Shown here: positions 27,510 through 35,669 of the stretch, piece by piece
Layout: every line of letters starts with the position of its first letter
Position numbering within the stretch: the stretch's first letter is position 1
Origin: Candidatus Bathyarchaeota archaeon
Lineage (GTDB): Archaea > Thermoproteota > Bathyarchaeia > TCS64
Length of the DNA stretch: 52,122 nucleotides
Direction: 5' to 3'
NCBI GenBank assembly: GCA_014729945.1
Contig: WJJC01000196.1
Coordinates: 1-52,122, forward strand
Translations under genes and position numbers: made by a program
The notes under the pieces: generated by a model
What the model was told of the DNA's origin: nothing
Database searches by the model: none
The model's input: only the letters and a program-made list of their open reading frames with translations

Positions 27510-27586
27510 TGGATATATCTTGATTTCCTTTTTATTTAACTTGATTATAGCAGAAATTAGAAAAACGTTAACCTAAACTTGTTCGG

Positions 27587-28048
27587 TTAGGATTCAAGTA
27601 TCTCAAGAATCTCTTCTTCAAGCTTCTTACCTTCTGAAGGATGTTCTATGATCTCACCAAGTTTTTCCCCTTTCTTGTTGAGGATATACATCGATGGGAT
27701 CTTGACTAGATGGAATTCTTCAACCTCCTTTGGACTGGGAGGAATTCTCCATAATTTGTCTGGGCTCTTAGCGTCTCGCATTAAGTGTCCGAACACTCTT
27801 GCTTCTAATCCTGTTTCTTCGGCTAACTTTGCTAAAACTGGTATGTGTTGATAGCAGTCAGGACACCACTTTGCGCTGAATGCAAAGATCATATATTTAT
27901 CGCTATGACATGAGATCTTGATCGTCATCTCTTTGTCTAATTCATAGGAATTATATCGCTCAATAAACTGAGGGGATTTTTCATAACTAGACTCAATATA
28001 CTTTTTGACGTCTTCGCTGTTTTTTACTAGTTTATCTATATCATACAT
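27587..28048 (-). CDS. Thioredoxin-like protein (WCPDC active site)
   Basis: The protein has a thioredoxin fold with the redox motif SAKWCPDCYQH near residue 64, the cis-Pro segment IPSMYIL, and a helical N-terminal extension of about 45 residues. The CPDC active site is found in a group of archaeal and bacterial thioredoxin-family proteins. No signal peptide is present, so it is cytoplasmic. It begins 37 bases after the phosphoesterase at the end of the pst operon and could be cotranscribed. Confidence 0.8.
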   Translation of the reverse strand: MYDIDKLVKNSEDVKKYIESSYEKSPQFIERYNSYELDKEMTIKISCHSDKYMIFAFSAKWCPDCYQHIPVLAKLAEETGLEARVFGHLMRDAKSPDKLWRIPPSPKEVEEFHLVKIPSMYILNKKGEKLGEIIEHPSEGKKLEEEILEILES

Positions 28049-28084
28049 TATGACTGGATTCAGAACGGGTTTATATAAATAAAA

Positions 28085-28801
28085 TTACTTATTCTCGTTA
28101 AGTAGTTCCTCAGCGAAGGCCTTTGGTAACCCAAATTCAACTATTTCCTTAGCCACTACTTTGATGGGGTAGTTTATCCTTTTAAACTCCACGGAGACTT
28201 TGTTATCTATCGTTATTAAGGCATAACAAGCCCGTGGATCACCGTCTTTTGGTTTACCAACACTGCCATCATTGATTATATGTACGCCGTTCACAACTCT
28301 ATGATATGGTTTATGGGTATGACCACAAACCAATATATCTGTATCAACTGTCTCAAGCATTCTAGTTAGACTTTTTTCAGGGCGTTCCTCGTAGAGGTAC
28401 TCATTTATTTTTCGAGGACTCCCATGTACAAGAAGAACATCGTACCCATTTGTTTCGAAGCTTATTTGATCTTCTAGGGTTTTCAGAAATTCTTTGTTTT
28501 TCTGTGTAACCTGACTGGTTGTCCATTCGATGCTTTTCCGACCATTAAACTTTTCCTCATCAGTAACATAAGCACAGCCACATTCTCCTTTATTGTAGCC
28601 TATACCTTCATCATAGTTGCCCATAACCGTTGGTATATCTACTTCACGGATAGTCTCAATCACCTCGTTTGGTCTCGGACCATAGCCCACAAGGTCACCT
28701 AGACAGAAGATGTGTTCAACTCTCTGTTTCTCAATATCTTGTAATACCTCATCTAGTGCAGGTTTATTTCCATGAATATCTGAGAATACAGCTATCTTCA
28801 T
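28085..28801 (-). CDS. Metallophosphoesterase, YfcE/ApaH-like
   Basis: A calcineurin-like fold with all metal motifs: FSDIHGN, GDLVGYGPRPNEV, GNYDEG, LVHGSP and GHTHKP. At 238 residues it resembles the archaeal YfcE/MJ0936-like phosphodiesterases. It starts inside the aquaporin stop (ATGA), so it belongs to the pst operon. A role in releasing phosphate from nucleotides or phosphodiesters would fit, but the substrate is unknown. Confidence 0.88.
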   Translation of the reverse strand: MKIAVFSDIHGNKPALDEVLQDIEKQRVEHIFCLGDLVGYGPRPNEVIETIREVDIPTVMGNYDEGIGYNKGECGCAYVTDEEKFNGRKSIEWTTSQVTQKNKEFLKTLEDQISFETNGYDVLLVHGSPRKINEYLYEERPEKSLTRMLETVDTDILVCGHTHKPYHRVVNGVHIINDGSVGKPKDGDPRACYALITIDNKVSVEFKRINYPIKVVAKEIVEFGLPKAFAEELLNENK

Positions 28802-29466
28802 GCTTTTTCCACCTCAAATTGATCCCAAATTATTATCGTTAATCCAAGTCCTGTTAATTGCATTATTATGAATATTAATGAATCAATCGGGTGAATCCCT
28901 GCTGCTGAATATGTAAATATTCTTACTATTGTTATCATTGGATTAGCAAACATTGTACTGCTGGTTGCAAGTAATTGTCCTCCCACCAGAAGTCCAATGT
29001 TCCAGCCAATTCTCGGATGCCGATTCTCTATCAACAATAATATTGCTAGTAAAAGAATCATGGTCCCAAAAACTTCACCAATATAGCTTCCTCCATTTCG
29101 ATTAATTTCTGATACTTGTAATATTTTTGGAATATTGTGAAAAAACATTAGGTGACTTATTAATAGACCTGTAAAACCACCCAGAATCTGGACTAACGTA
29201 TATTTTACAGCGTTTCTATATGAGATTCTATCCAGGTATGCCATCAGGACACTTACAACTGGGTTGAAATGAGCCCCACTAATTGGGGCAAATATCTCAA
29301 TTAATACTCCTAAAATAAATGCAACAGATATTGCATCTGCTAAAACCGCTAATCCTATACTTGATTTGAGGATATATGGAAAAAGAATCATTGGTGATAT
29401 TGCTGCAAGAGCTAAAAACATTGAGCCTAGGAATTCAGAAATTAATTGAGGTTTACTTATTTGCAT
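28798..29466 (-). CDS. MIP-family channel (arsenic-operon-type aquaporin)
   Basis: Six membrane helices and the two half-helix loops of aquaporins: GAHFNPVVSVLM (NPV instead of NPA) and TSSTMFANPMITIVR (NPM, with the pore Arg in the last position). The TSST-x-FANP-x-x-T-x-x-R pattern is that of MIP channels found in bacterial arsenic operons rather than of water or glycerol channels. It overlaps the phosphoesterase by 4 bases and lies 7 bases after phoU, so it is made with the Pst transporter. It may expel arsenite formed from arsenate that enters by Pst; this is an inference. Confidence 0.8.
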   Translation of the reverse strand: MQISKPQLISEFLGSMFLALAAISPMILFPYILKSSIGLAVLADAISVAFILGVLIEIFAPISGAHFNPVVSVLMAYLDRISYRNAVKYTLVQILGGFTGLLISHLMFFHNIPKILQVSEINRNGGSYIGEVFGTMILLLAILLLIENRHPRIGWNIGLLVGGQLLATSSTMFANPMITIVRIFTYSAAGIHPIDSLIFIIMQLTGLGLTIIIWDQFEVEKA

Positions 29467-29473
29467 ATTACAA

Positions 29474-30124
29474 CTATCTCAAAGAAATCCTTCGCCCCGT
29501 GATAGCATAATATATTGCCTCGCTGATGTAGCTACTATGATCGGCTATTCTCTCGAGATATCTTATAGTTAATGTATAAGCCATCACGGTTTTTGTGGGG
29601 AGTTGGCTATCCCATAACTGTTCAAGGTTTTTCCTATATAGTTCATCTGATTCTGCCTCTATCTTTGATAACTCGAATATAGCCTCCTTATCCATGGTCT
29701 TTAAGTACTCAATACTCATCGAGAGACAATTCTTTACAGTTTTTCCGAGTTCTTCGAAATAGAAATCTTCGGAATCGGTTATTTCTTCCCATTCACCGAG
29801 TCTTGATTTTATCTCGCTTATATCCATAGAGTATCTCCCATATCTCTCAATATCATAGGCGACTTTTATGTAGGCTTTTAAAGTACGTAGGTCACTAGCC
29901 ATTGGTTGGTGAAGTGCCATTAATTCTGTTGCTCTATCTTCCACTTCTTCGCTTAATAATAATATAGTATTACTCCAGGCTCGTAACTGTACAAATACGT
30001 CCTCGTTCTCGAAGAACCCCTTTAACGCGAGATCCAGTGATTCTATAGCCAGGTTCCCCATCTTCACTAATAGATTCTTAATCTGTTCTAATCCAATATC
30101 TAAAGGTCTGCTCATTTCTATCAC
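29474..30124 (-). CDS. phoU: Phosphate uptake regulator PhoU
   Basis: A two-repeat helical bundle of 216 residues. Each repeat carries the E/D-x-x-x-D metal cluster motif, seen in [12 protein letters not shown] and [17 protein letters not shown]. PhoU restrains Pst transport and relays phosphate state. The start is GTG 30124 overlapping the pstB stop (GTGA), with ATG 30115 an alternative. It ends in TAG. Confidence 0.92.
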   Translation of the reverse strand: MIEMSRPLDIGLEQIKNLLVKMGNLAIESLDLALKGFFENEDVFVQLRAWSNTILLLSEEVEDRATELMALHQPMASDLRTLKAYIKVAYDIERYGRYSMDISEIKSRLGEWEEITDSEDFYFEELGKTVKNCLSMSIEYLKTMDKEAIFELSKIEAESDELYRKNLEQLWDSQLPTKTVMAYTLTIRYLERIADHSSYISEAIYYAITGRRISLR

Positions 30125-30933
30125 CCGAATTTTCCTGTAATATAGTTCTCCGTCAATTCTTTCTGGGGGTTTTCAAATATGTCACGAGTTGCGTCGAACT
30201 CAATTAATTCTCCTATATACATGAAGGCCGTCATCTCGCTTACTCTGGCTGCTTGCTGGAGGTTATGGGTTACTAGTACAACTGTATAGTTTTCTTTTAA
30301 TTCCCTCATTAAGGCCTCTATTTTCTGTGTCGCTATTGGATCGAGTGCGCTGCAGGGCTCATCCATCAAAATTATTTCAGGGCTGATACTAAGTGCTCTG
30401 GCTATACAGAGGCGTTGTTGTTGACCTCCACTTAACTCGAAGGCCGAGTCATTCAGGCGATCCTTAACCTCCTCCCATAATGCAGCGCCTCTAAGACTTT
30501 CCTCAACTATGTGATCCAGCTCATCGCCTTTAGCTATTTTATGAAGTTTAGGTCCATACGCTATGTTATCATATATGCTCATAGGGAATGGGTTCGGTTT
30601 CTGGAAAACCATACCCACTTTTTTCCTAAGCTCGTATACGTCTTCTTCTTGTCTGTATATATTTCTATTGTCAATATGTATCTCGCCCTCTGATCTACAT
30701 ATGGGAATAATATCGTTCATCCTATCTATGCTTCTTAGAAGCGTACTTTTCCCACAACCACTCGGTCCCATGAATGCTGTTACTATATTGTTTTTTATTC
30801 CCATGTTTATGTTTTTCAGTACATGGTTTTCCGCGTACCATAGGTTGAAGTTTTTAAAAACAATCTTGTCTTCAGCCATCTGTGGTATAAAACTGGAAGT
30901 TTCATCCTGTATAATATAGTTATTTTTGCTCAT
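30121..30933 (-). CDS. pstB: Phosphate ABC transporter ATP-binding protein PstB
   Basis: The ATPase of the high-affinity phosphate importer. Walker A is GPSGCGKST, the Q-loop is [18 protein letters not shown] (PstB-specific), the signature is [14 protein letters not shown], Walker B is [12 protein letters not shown] and the switch is LVTHNLQQA. 270 residues, ATG 30933 overlapping pstA by ATGA. The first 25 residues extend beyond most PstB proteins. Confidence 0.96.
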   Translation of the reverse strand: MSKNNYIIQDETSSFIPQMAEDKIVFKNFNLWYAENHVLKNINMGIKNNIVTAFMGPSGCGKSTLLRSIDRMNDIIPICRSEGEIHIDNRNIYRQEEDVYELRKKVGMVFQKPNPFPMSIYDNIAYGPKLHKIAKGDELDHIVEESLRGAALWEEVKDRLNDSAFELSGGQQQRLCIARALSISPEIILMDEPCSALDPIATQKIEALMRELKENYTVVLVTHNLQQAARVSEMTAFMYIGELIEFDATRDIFENPQKELTENYITGKFG

Positions 30934-31793
30934 CTTCCAAGTTTCCTCATATAGTGATTTCTTATTATCAAAGCCAAGACGCTAATAGTCAAGAATATTA
31001 TCAAGAGGACAAGACTCGCAGAAGATCCTCTATTCAATAATTCCTGATGCACGGTTTCTTTTGCTATTAAATAGATGTATATAGGGAGACTACCTACTGG
31101 TGAGGTTAATCTTGATGGTACCCTGCGAGTCATTCCTCCCCCCGTAGTAAGAATTAGCACAGCTGTTTCTCCTATTGCCCTTCCCATGCCTAGTAATATA
31201 CCTGTGATAATTCCTGGTAAAGCCGCTGGTATAATCACTTTGATTATGGTTTCCCATTTTGATGCTCCCATGGCTAGGCTGGCTTCTCTATATTCCTGTG
31301 GAACAACTTTTATAGACTCCTCAGAAGCGCGTATAACAAATGGCAGAGTCATTAAGCTAAGGGCAACTGCTCCAGAGATTAGAGACGTTTGAAATCCTAG
31401 TTGGTAAACCAATAACTCCATTCCGAATAAACCTATAACTATTGATGGTATGCCTGCCAAGGTTTCTGTGAAAAATCTGATGGTCTTGGTGACAATGTTT
31501 GGTGGGGCATATTCTGTTAGATAGATTGCTGATAGAACGCCAATTGGGGTACCAAGTATCGTACTCCCTGATACAAGTAGCAGAGACCCAACTATCTGAG
31601 GATATATACCATGGGTTGCTAAACGTGACTCAGAGGTTGAAAATGATGGGGTACCTATTAGAAAAGTCCAGGTTAATTCTTTTACACCATTTGATGCAAC
31701 CCACATTATTATTACTGGCAGTAATATGATGCTTAAAAATAAAGTAACGTACATTAAACCTACTATGATTTTTTCTTTTTGATGTGGATTCAC
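30930..31793 (-). CDS. pstA: Phosphate ABC transporter permease PstA
   Basis: Six membrane helices with the permease EAA-type loop [20 protein letters not shown] and the PstA-typical [15 protein letters not shown] and [12 protein letters not shown]. 287 residues. GTG 31793 overlaps the pstC stop (GTGA). Confidence 0.95.
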   Translation of the reverse strand: MNPHQKEKIIVGLMYVTLFLSIILLPVIIMWVASNGVKELTWTFLIGTPSFSTSESRLATHGIYPQIVGSLLLVSGSTILGTPIGVLSAIYLTEYAPPNIVTKTIRFFTETLAGIPSIVIGLFGMELLVYQLGFQTSLISGAVALSLMTLPFVIRASEESIKVVPQEYREASLAMGASKWETIIKVIIPAALPGIITGILLGMGRAIGETAVLILTTGGGMTRRVPSRLTSPVGSLPIYIYLIAKETVHQELLNRGSSASLVLLIIFLTISVLALIIRNHYMRKLGR

Positions 31794-32638
31794 ATCTCAT
31801 TCCTCCCTGAGAAGAAGGTAGCAATTAAGTTCATTATGAATACGCTTATGAAGAGAACTAAACCCATACCGAATAATGCATAATAATGGGTCGAGAAGAA
31901 TTCTACATATCCGAATTCTTGGGCTATGGTAGTTGGTAACGTCCTAACAATATCGTGAGGGTTGAATGTGATCCATGGAATATTGGGCATACCAATAACC
32001 ATCAGTGCAGCCATGGTCTCACCAACTGCTCGTCCCATGGCTAAAACAATGGCTGCTCGTATACCCGATGATGCCGAGGGAAGAATAACTCTAGTAACCG
32101 TCTGCCATCGAGTAGCGCCAAGGGCTAGGCTTGCTTCACGATAATCTCTTGGAACTGCTCTTAGAGAGTCCTCTGATAATGAGATTAAGGTGGGTAAGGT
32201 CATGAATGCTAATACTATTGCTCCCGTGAGCATTGATTGACCTTGATTAGAGGGAAAAATGTTCCTTATTATTGGCACCAGAACTATGAGACCCCAGAAA
32301 CCAATAACAACAGAAGGGATACCGACTATAACCTCAATCAATGGTTTCATTATGTTTCTGAGCCAGAATGGAGAATATTCTGAAAGAAATATCGCGGTCG
32401 GTAATCCAATAACTGTAGCTAAAATAATTGAATATACGGCGGTTACAAAGTTTGTTACTATTATAGGGAAAATACCATATTGGTTTGTACCCGGACTATA
32501 AGTCATATCAAAAATGAAATCTAAACTTAGAATATGTATACCATTTCGCATTAAATAATAGACTATAATAAAAATAATAATTGTTGAAACCGAGGCGCAG
32601 ATGAAGAGAATTTTTTCAATCAAACCTTCATATTTCAT
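31790..32638 (-). CDS. pstC: Phosphate ABC transporter permease PstC
   Basis: The partner permease, with the EAA loop EASLALGATRWQTVTRVILP, EVIVGIPSVVIGFWG and MGRAVGETMAALMV. 282 residues, six helices, ATG 32638. It begins the tightly overlapping block pstC-pstA-pstB-phoU. Confidence 0.95.
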   Translation of the reverse strand: MKYEGLIEKILFICASVSTIIIFIIVYYLMRNGIHILSLDFIFDMTYSPGTNQYGIFPIIVTNFVTAVYSIILATVIGLPTAIFLSEYSPFWLRNIMKPLIEVIVGIPSVVIGFWGLIVLVPIIRNIFPSNQGQSMLTGAIVLAFMTLPTLISLSEDSLRAVPRDYREASLALGATRWQTVTRVILPSASSGIRAAIVLAMGRAVGETMAALMVIGMPNIPWITFNPHDIVRTLPTTIAQEFGYVEFFSTHYYALFGMGLVLFISVFIMNLIATFFSGRNEM

Positions 32639-32796
32639 ATTGTTGCCCCCTGTATTATCTTTCGACCTTTTGGTTGCCTATGGAGAATTGAAATGTTATA
32701 TATCTTTCCTAAATATACTATAGTAGTAATGTAATCTATATAGTACAATATAAAATATAAAAATTTGTTGATTTTTTTAAGAATAAAGAAAAAAAA
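32639..32796 (-). terminator. pstS-pstC gap: T-rich attenuator/terminator and possible second promoter
   Basis: After the pstS stop, the minus strand reads a run of T (TTTTTTTTCTTTATTC at about 32796-32781), then further A/T runs, and TATA-like TATATAACATTTC near 32700. A leaky terminator here would let pstS be made in excess of the membrane genes, as is usual for binding proteins, with a second promoter for pstC. No hairpin is clear. Confidence 0.4.
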
Positions 32797-33777
32797 TTAG
32801 TTGGTTGGGTATATTGGTATGAATCCTTCTTCCTCGACAATAGCTTGGCCTTCTGGGCTCATGACATAGTCAAAGTAAGCCTGCTCTAATTCTGATGGTT
32901 TACCAAGTGTAAACATCCAGAGAATGCGCTGGAAGGGATAGGTTCCCGCAAGTACGTTCTCTACTGTGCCTTCTGCTCCATCTATCTTGGCTGGTGATAC
33001 TGTCTCGTCGACATATCCTAATGAGATATATGCGATACCGTTCGGATCACCTGCGACGGCAGCTCTCATAGCAGAGTTACCCTGCTGAATAGATGCGTCC
33101 GCGGCAAATTCTCCTTCCTCAATTCCAGTGAAGTCCATGAAGGTAGCTCTTGTCCCTGAACCTGATTCACGTGAATAGACGTTGATTTCAGCGTTTTCTC
33201 CACCTAATTCACTCCAGTTGTTTATCTCACCTGTAAATATTTGATTAACCTGTTCCGTCGTAAGATCTAATGATCCTGCTAGTGTGTTGTCCGGGTTTAT
33301 TACAACTGATACGCTGTCTTTAGCAACACCGAATGTGATTAGTGTAGGCGCATTAAGTAGCTCTGAAGGTTTTACATTTCTTGAGGCCATACCGATATCT
33401 GCGGTTCCGTCGCTTGCTTTTCTAACTCCCGTACCTGATCCTGGACCTTCAACTTGAATATTGACGCCAGAATTATCATTCTGGAAGTCTTCTGCAGCAA
33501 GGTCTGCTATTGGGAACACTGTTGAGCTTCCAGATATGAAAAGATCTCCGGAAATAGACTCCTCTTCCTGTGCCGCTGCTAAGTCAGCTTCAAGGTCATC
33601 GATTTCAGATTCATATTCATCTATTTGTCCTTGTAGTTCTTTTATCTGTGCTACTAGTTCTTCGTCTCCTGTTGGAGTCTGTCCGCCTATTGCGCCGGCT
33701 GCGACGTAACCAATTACGAGTCCAATCACTAGTGCAACTACTGCATAGATGTAGAGTTGGTTTTGATTGCTATTCAT
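32797..33777 (-). CDS. pstS: Phosphate-binding protein PstS, membrane-anchored with coiled-coil stalk
   Basis: An N-terminal hydrophobic helix (residues ~8-28) has no lipobox Cys, so the protein is held by an uncleaved anchor. Residues ~38-72 are a heptad-like acidic coiled coil (EIDDLEADLAAAQEEE), forming a stalk. The rest is the binding domain: ISGSSTVFPIADLAAE, GPGSGTGVRKASDG, SRESGSGTRATFMDF and GNSAMRAAVAGDPNGIAY, all PstS phosphate-contact loops. 326 residues. The gene is first in the operon and is preceded by its own promoter. Confidence 0.94.
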   Translation of the reverse strand: MNSNQNQLYIYAVVALVIGLVIGYVAAGAIGGQTPTGDEELVAQIKELQGQIDEYESEIDDLEADLAAAQEEESISGDLFISGSSTVFPIADLAAEDFQNDNSGVNIQVEGPGSGTGVRKASDGTADIGMASRNVKPSELLNAPTLITFGVAKDSVSVVINPDNTLAGSLDLTTEQVNQIFTGEINNWSELGGENAEINVYSRESGSGTRATFMDFTGIEEGEFAADASIQQGNSAMRAAVAGDPNGIAYISLGYVDETVSPAKIDGAEGTVENVLAGTYPFQRILWMFTLGKPSELEQAYFDYVMSPEGQAIVEEEGFIPIYPTN

Positions 33778-33965
33778 TATTTTTTCCTCTATTTCGTCTA
33801 TTGTTGACTTATGTAATAAATAGATTTCTTATATAATATACAGCGAATATAAGTATCTATATATAAAAAATATTATTATATATTATATTGTGTTCTTCCT
33901 TAAAGCGTAATATTTTACGATAAATATATTTATCTCTAATTTACTATAGGGAACAGGTAAATAAC
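33778..33965. promoter_or_regulatory. Divergent promoter between pstS and the AbrB-PhoU regulator
   Basis: 188 bases, very AT-rich. For pstS (- strand) a TATA-like element CTTATATAATATA lies near 33829-33841, about 55 bases before its start. For the regulator (+ strand) TAAATATATTTAT near 33921-33933 lies about 35 bases before the TTG. The palindrome-rich ATATATAAAAAATATTATTATATATTATAT core (~33859-33888) between them could be the operator of the AbrB-like regulator. Confidence 0.5.
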
Positions 33966-35015
33966 TTGTCATCAAATCAGGGTGAAGAACTCAGGAAAGT
34001 ACAGGTAACAGGTGGCTCAACATTCATTGTATCCCTACCCAAACCTTGGGTAGAGCAGATGGGTCTACAGAAAGGAAGTATTATACGTATTAAACAAAGA
34101 GACGACCTAACCCTCTGCCTATCCCCAGAGGGAGCTGACAAGAATGAGTCCCAGCGTAGAGCAATCATAAATCCAAGACCTGATGATACTCCAGAAAGCA
34201 TAGTTAGAAGAGTGGTCTCCGCGTACTTGATGGGGTATAATATTATTCAACTTAGAAATAATCAGCAAAGATTAGATAGCAGTCAAAGATTTAATGTAAA
34301 AGATTTTACAAGGAAAAAACTGGTGGGAACAGAGATTCTTTCCGACTTACCAAAAGATCTAACTTTACAGGTATTACTCAGCTATGCAGAATTATCCGTT
34401 AAAGATGCACTTAGAAGAATGAGTGTTATCGCTGCTAGCATGCATAGAGATGCAATAATAGCCCTTGGAACAGAAGAAGTTTCCCTAGCAAAGGAAATTG
34501 TAGCTATGGATGACGAGGTTGATCGTTTCAACCTCTACATAATTAGGCTTCTAAAAGTAGCCGTGGTGGATGGGCATATACTGAAAGAAAGTGGATTGAA
34601 GTCCCCGAGAGAGTGTTTGGGTTATCGATTGATCACGAAATCCGTTGAGCGAATGGCTGACCACGCCGTAAACATTGCCCATAATAGACTTGAATTAACA
34701 TTAAGCGTAATAGATAAGACCCTTTTAGATGAATTGAAGAAACTTAGCGAGTTCGCATTAGATATCTTTGAGAGCGCAATGGCTTCAGTCTTTAATGAGA
34801 GCTATGCTGAAGCTGATCGAATACTTGATATGGCTCAAGATACAAGAAAAATGGAAGCCGAGATACTTCACACCATTGTAAAACATGCCCCTCCCGAGGA
34901 GGTACCAGCTTTAAGATTAATCGTTGAGAGTATTCTACGAACCGCCGAATATGGCGCTGATATAGCTGAAACAGTATTAAACATGATGGTAATAGACGCT
35001 GTAAAAGAAGCCTAA
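33966..35015 (+). CDS. AbrB-domain/PhoU-domain phosphate regulator
   Basis: The first 50 residues form a swapped-hairpin AbrB/SpoVT DNA-binding domain (RKVQVTGGSTFIVSLPKPWV, MGLQKGSIIRIKQ). The remainder is two PhoU-like helical repeats with metal motifs (AMDDEVDRFNLYI, SVERMADHAVNIAHN, ILRTAEYGADIAE). The architecture is common in archaea for phosphate-responsive regulators. It is divergent from the pst operon, so it probably controls it. Start TTG 33966, just before the AbrB strand; no ATG is available upstream in frame. Confidence 0.9.
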   Translation: MSSNQGEELRKVQVTGGSTFIVSLPKPWVEQMGLQKGSIIRIKQRDDLTLCLSPEGADKNESQRRAIINPRPDDTPESIVRRVVSAYLMGYNIIQLRNNQQRLDSSQRFNVKDFTRKKLVGTEILSDLPKDLTLQVLLSYAELSVKDALRRMSVIAASMHRDAIIALGTEEVSLAKEIVAMDDEVDRFNLYIIRLLKVAVVDGHILKESGLKSPRECLGYRLITKSVERMADHAVNIAHNRLELTLSVIDKTLLDELKKLSEFALDIFESAMASVFNESYAEADRILDMAQDTRKMEAEILHTIVKHAPPEEVPALRLIVESILRTAEYGADIAETVLNMMVIDAVKEA

Positions 35016-35070
35016 TTACCCCATCTTCAGAACCTTTTTTAAACTAGCAAGCCACGGGTGAATACGTTTC

Positions 35071-35147
35071 GGGACCGTGGTCAAGCTTGGTACGATTCGC
35101 GGTTCGGGTCCGCGAGATCCCCGGTTCAAATCCGGGCGGTCCCACCA
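35071..35147 (+). tRNA. tRNA-Pro(CGG)
   Basis: Cloverleaf: acceptor GGGACCG with CGGTCCC, D arm TGGTCAAGCTTGGTACGA, anticodon arm CGCGG-TTCGGGT-CCGCG with anticodon CGG, T arm CCCGG-TTCAAAT-CCGGG. The discriminator A is followed by encoded CCA (35145-35147). There is no intron. A short TTTTAATAAC follows as possible terminator. Confidence 0.95.
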
Positions 35148-35188
35148 CTCATTTTAATAACAAAATTTGTTATAAGAAAAAATTGGAT

Positions 35189-35575
35189 TTATTCTACCTT
35201 AACCGGTTTACTGTTCTCCCATAATCCATGGATGTTACAGTAACTCACCGCGTTAAGAGAACCTGATTTATCTGTCTTAAAGTGAAACTTGGCGAGACTA
35301 TGTGTACTTGCTGGGCCCTCTCCGTGGCTGTTAAACTCAAATCTTCCAAGATCGTAAGTGAATTTATTCTCATCGGGGGTGAAGTACACTTGGATCCATC
35401 TGATGTGATGCTCCACTTTATTGGGATGTGGTATTTCTTCACCGATCTGTACTATTACCTCTACCCATTCATCAGCTTTCACCATGTCAGGTGCATTAAT
35501 ACTGGGAACATGTTTCTCATTCTTCCAGTCCGCTGTTTGAAGTTTATCTCCTATTGACTCAACCATTATAATCAT
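35189..35575 (-). CDS. sor: Superoxide reductase (neelaredoxin, class II)
   Basis: The enzyme reduces superoxide to peroxide without making oxygen, which suits an anaerobe. The mononuclear iron ligands are visible: EKHVP (Lys and His), HPNKVEHHI (His pair) and CNIHGLW (Cys and His) near the C-terminus. The core covers residues from EKHVP on. The longer reading frame to 35788 would add an unrelated hydrophobic leader, so ATG 35575 (or 35566) is preferred, giving about 128 residues, normal for neelaredoxin. It is divergent from the M28 peptidase. Confidence 0.9.
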   Translation of the reverse strand: MIIMVESIGDKLQTADWKNEKHVPSINAPDMVKADEWVEVIVQIGEEIPHPNKVEHHIRWIQVYFTPDENKFTYDLGRFEFNSHGEGPASTHSLAKFHFKTDKSGSLNAVSYCNIHGLWENSKPVKVE

Positions 35576-35669
35576 ATTAATCCTCGGAACTGCGATTAAA
35601 AAAGAGAACGCTTCAAATGCTACTGAAAAATGGTTGACAAGTGTTAAACAATTCCAGTAATTGTATTTC

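Noticed and set aside
22117..35147. Intron-containing tRNA genes
   Set aside because: Both tRNA genes fold directly into standard cloverleaves of 73-77 bases with encoded CCA and no insertion after position 37.
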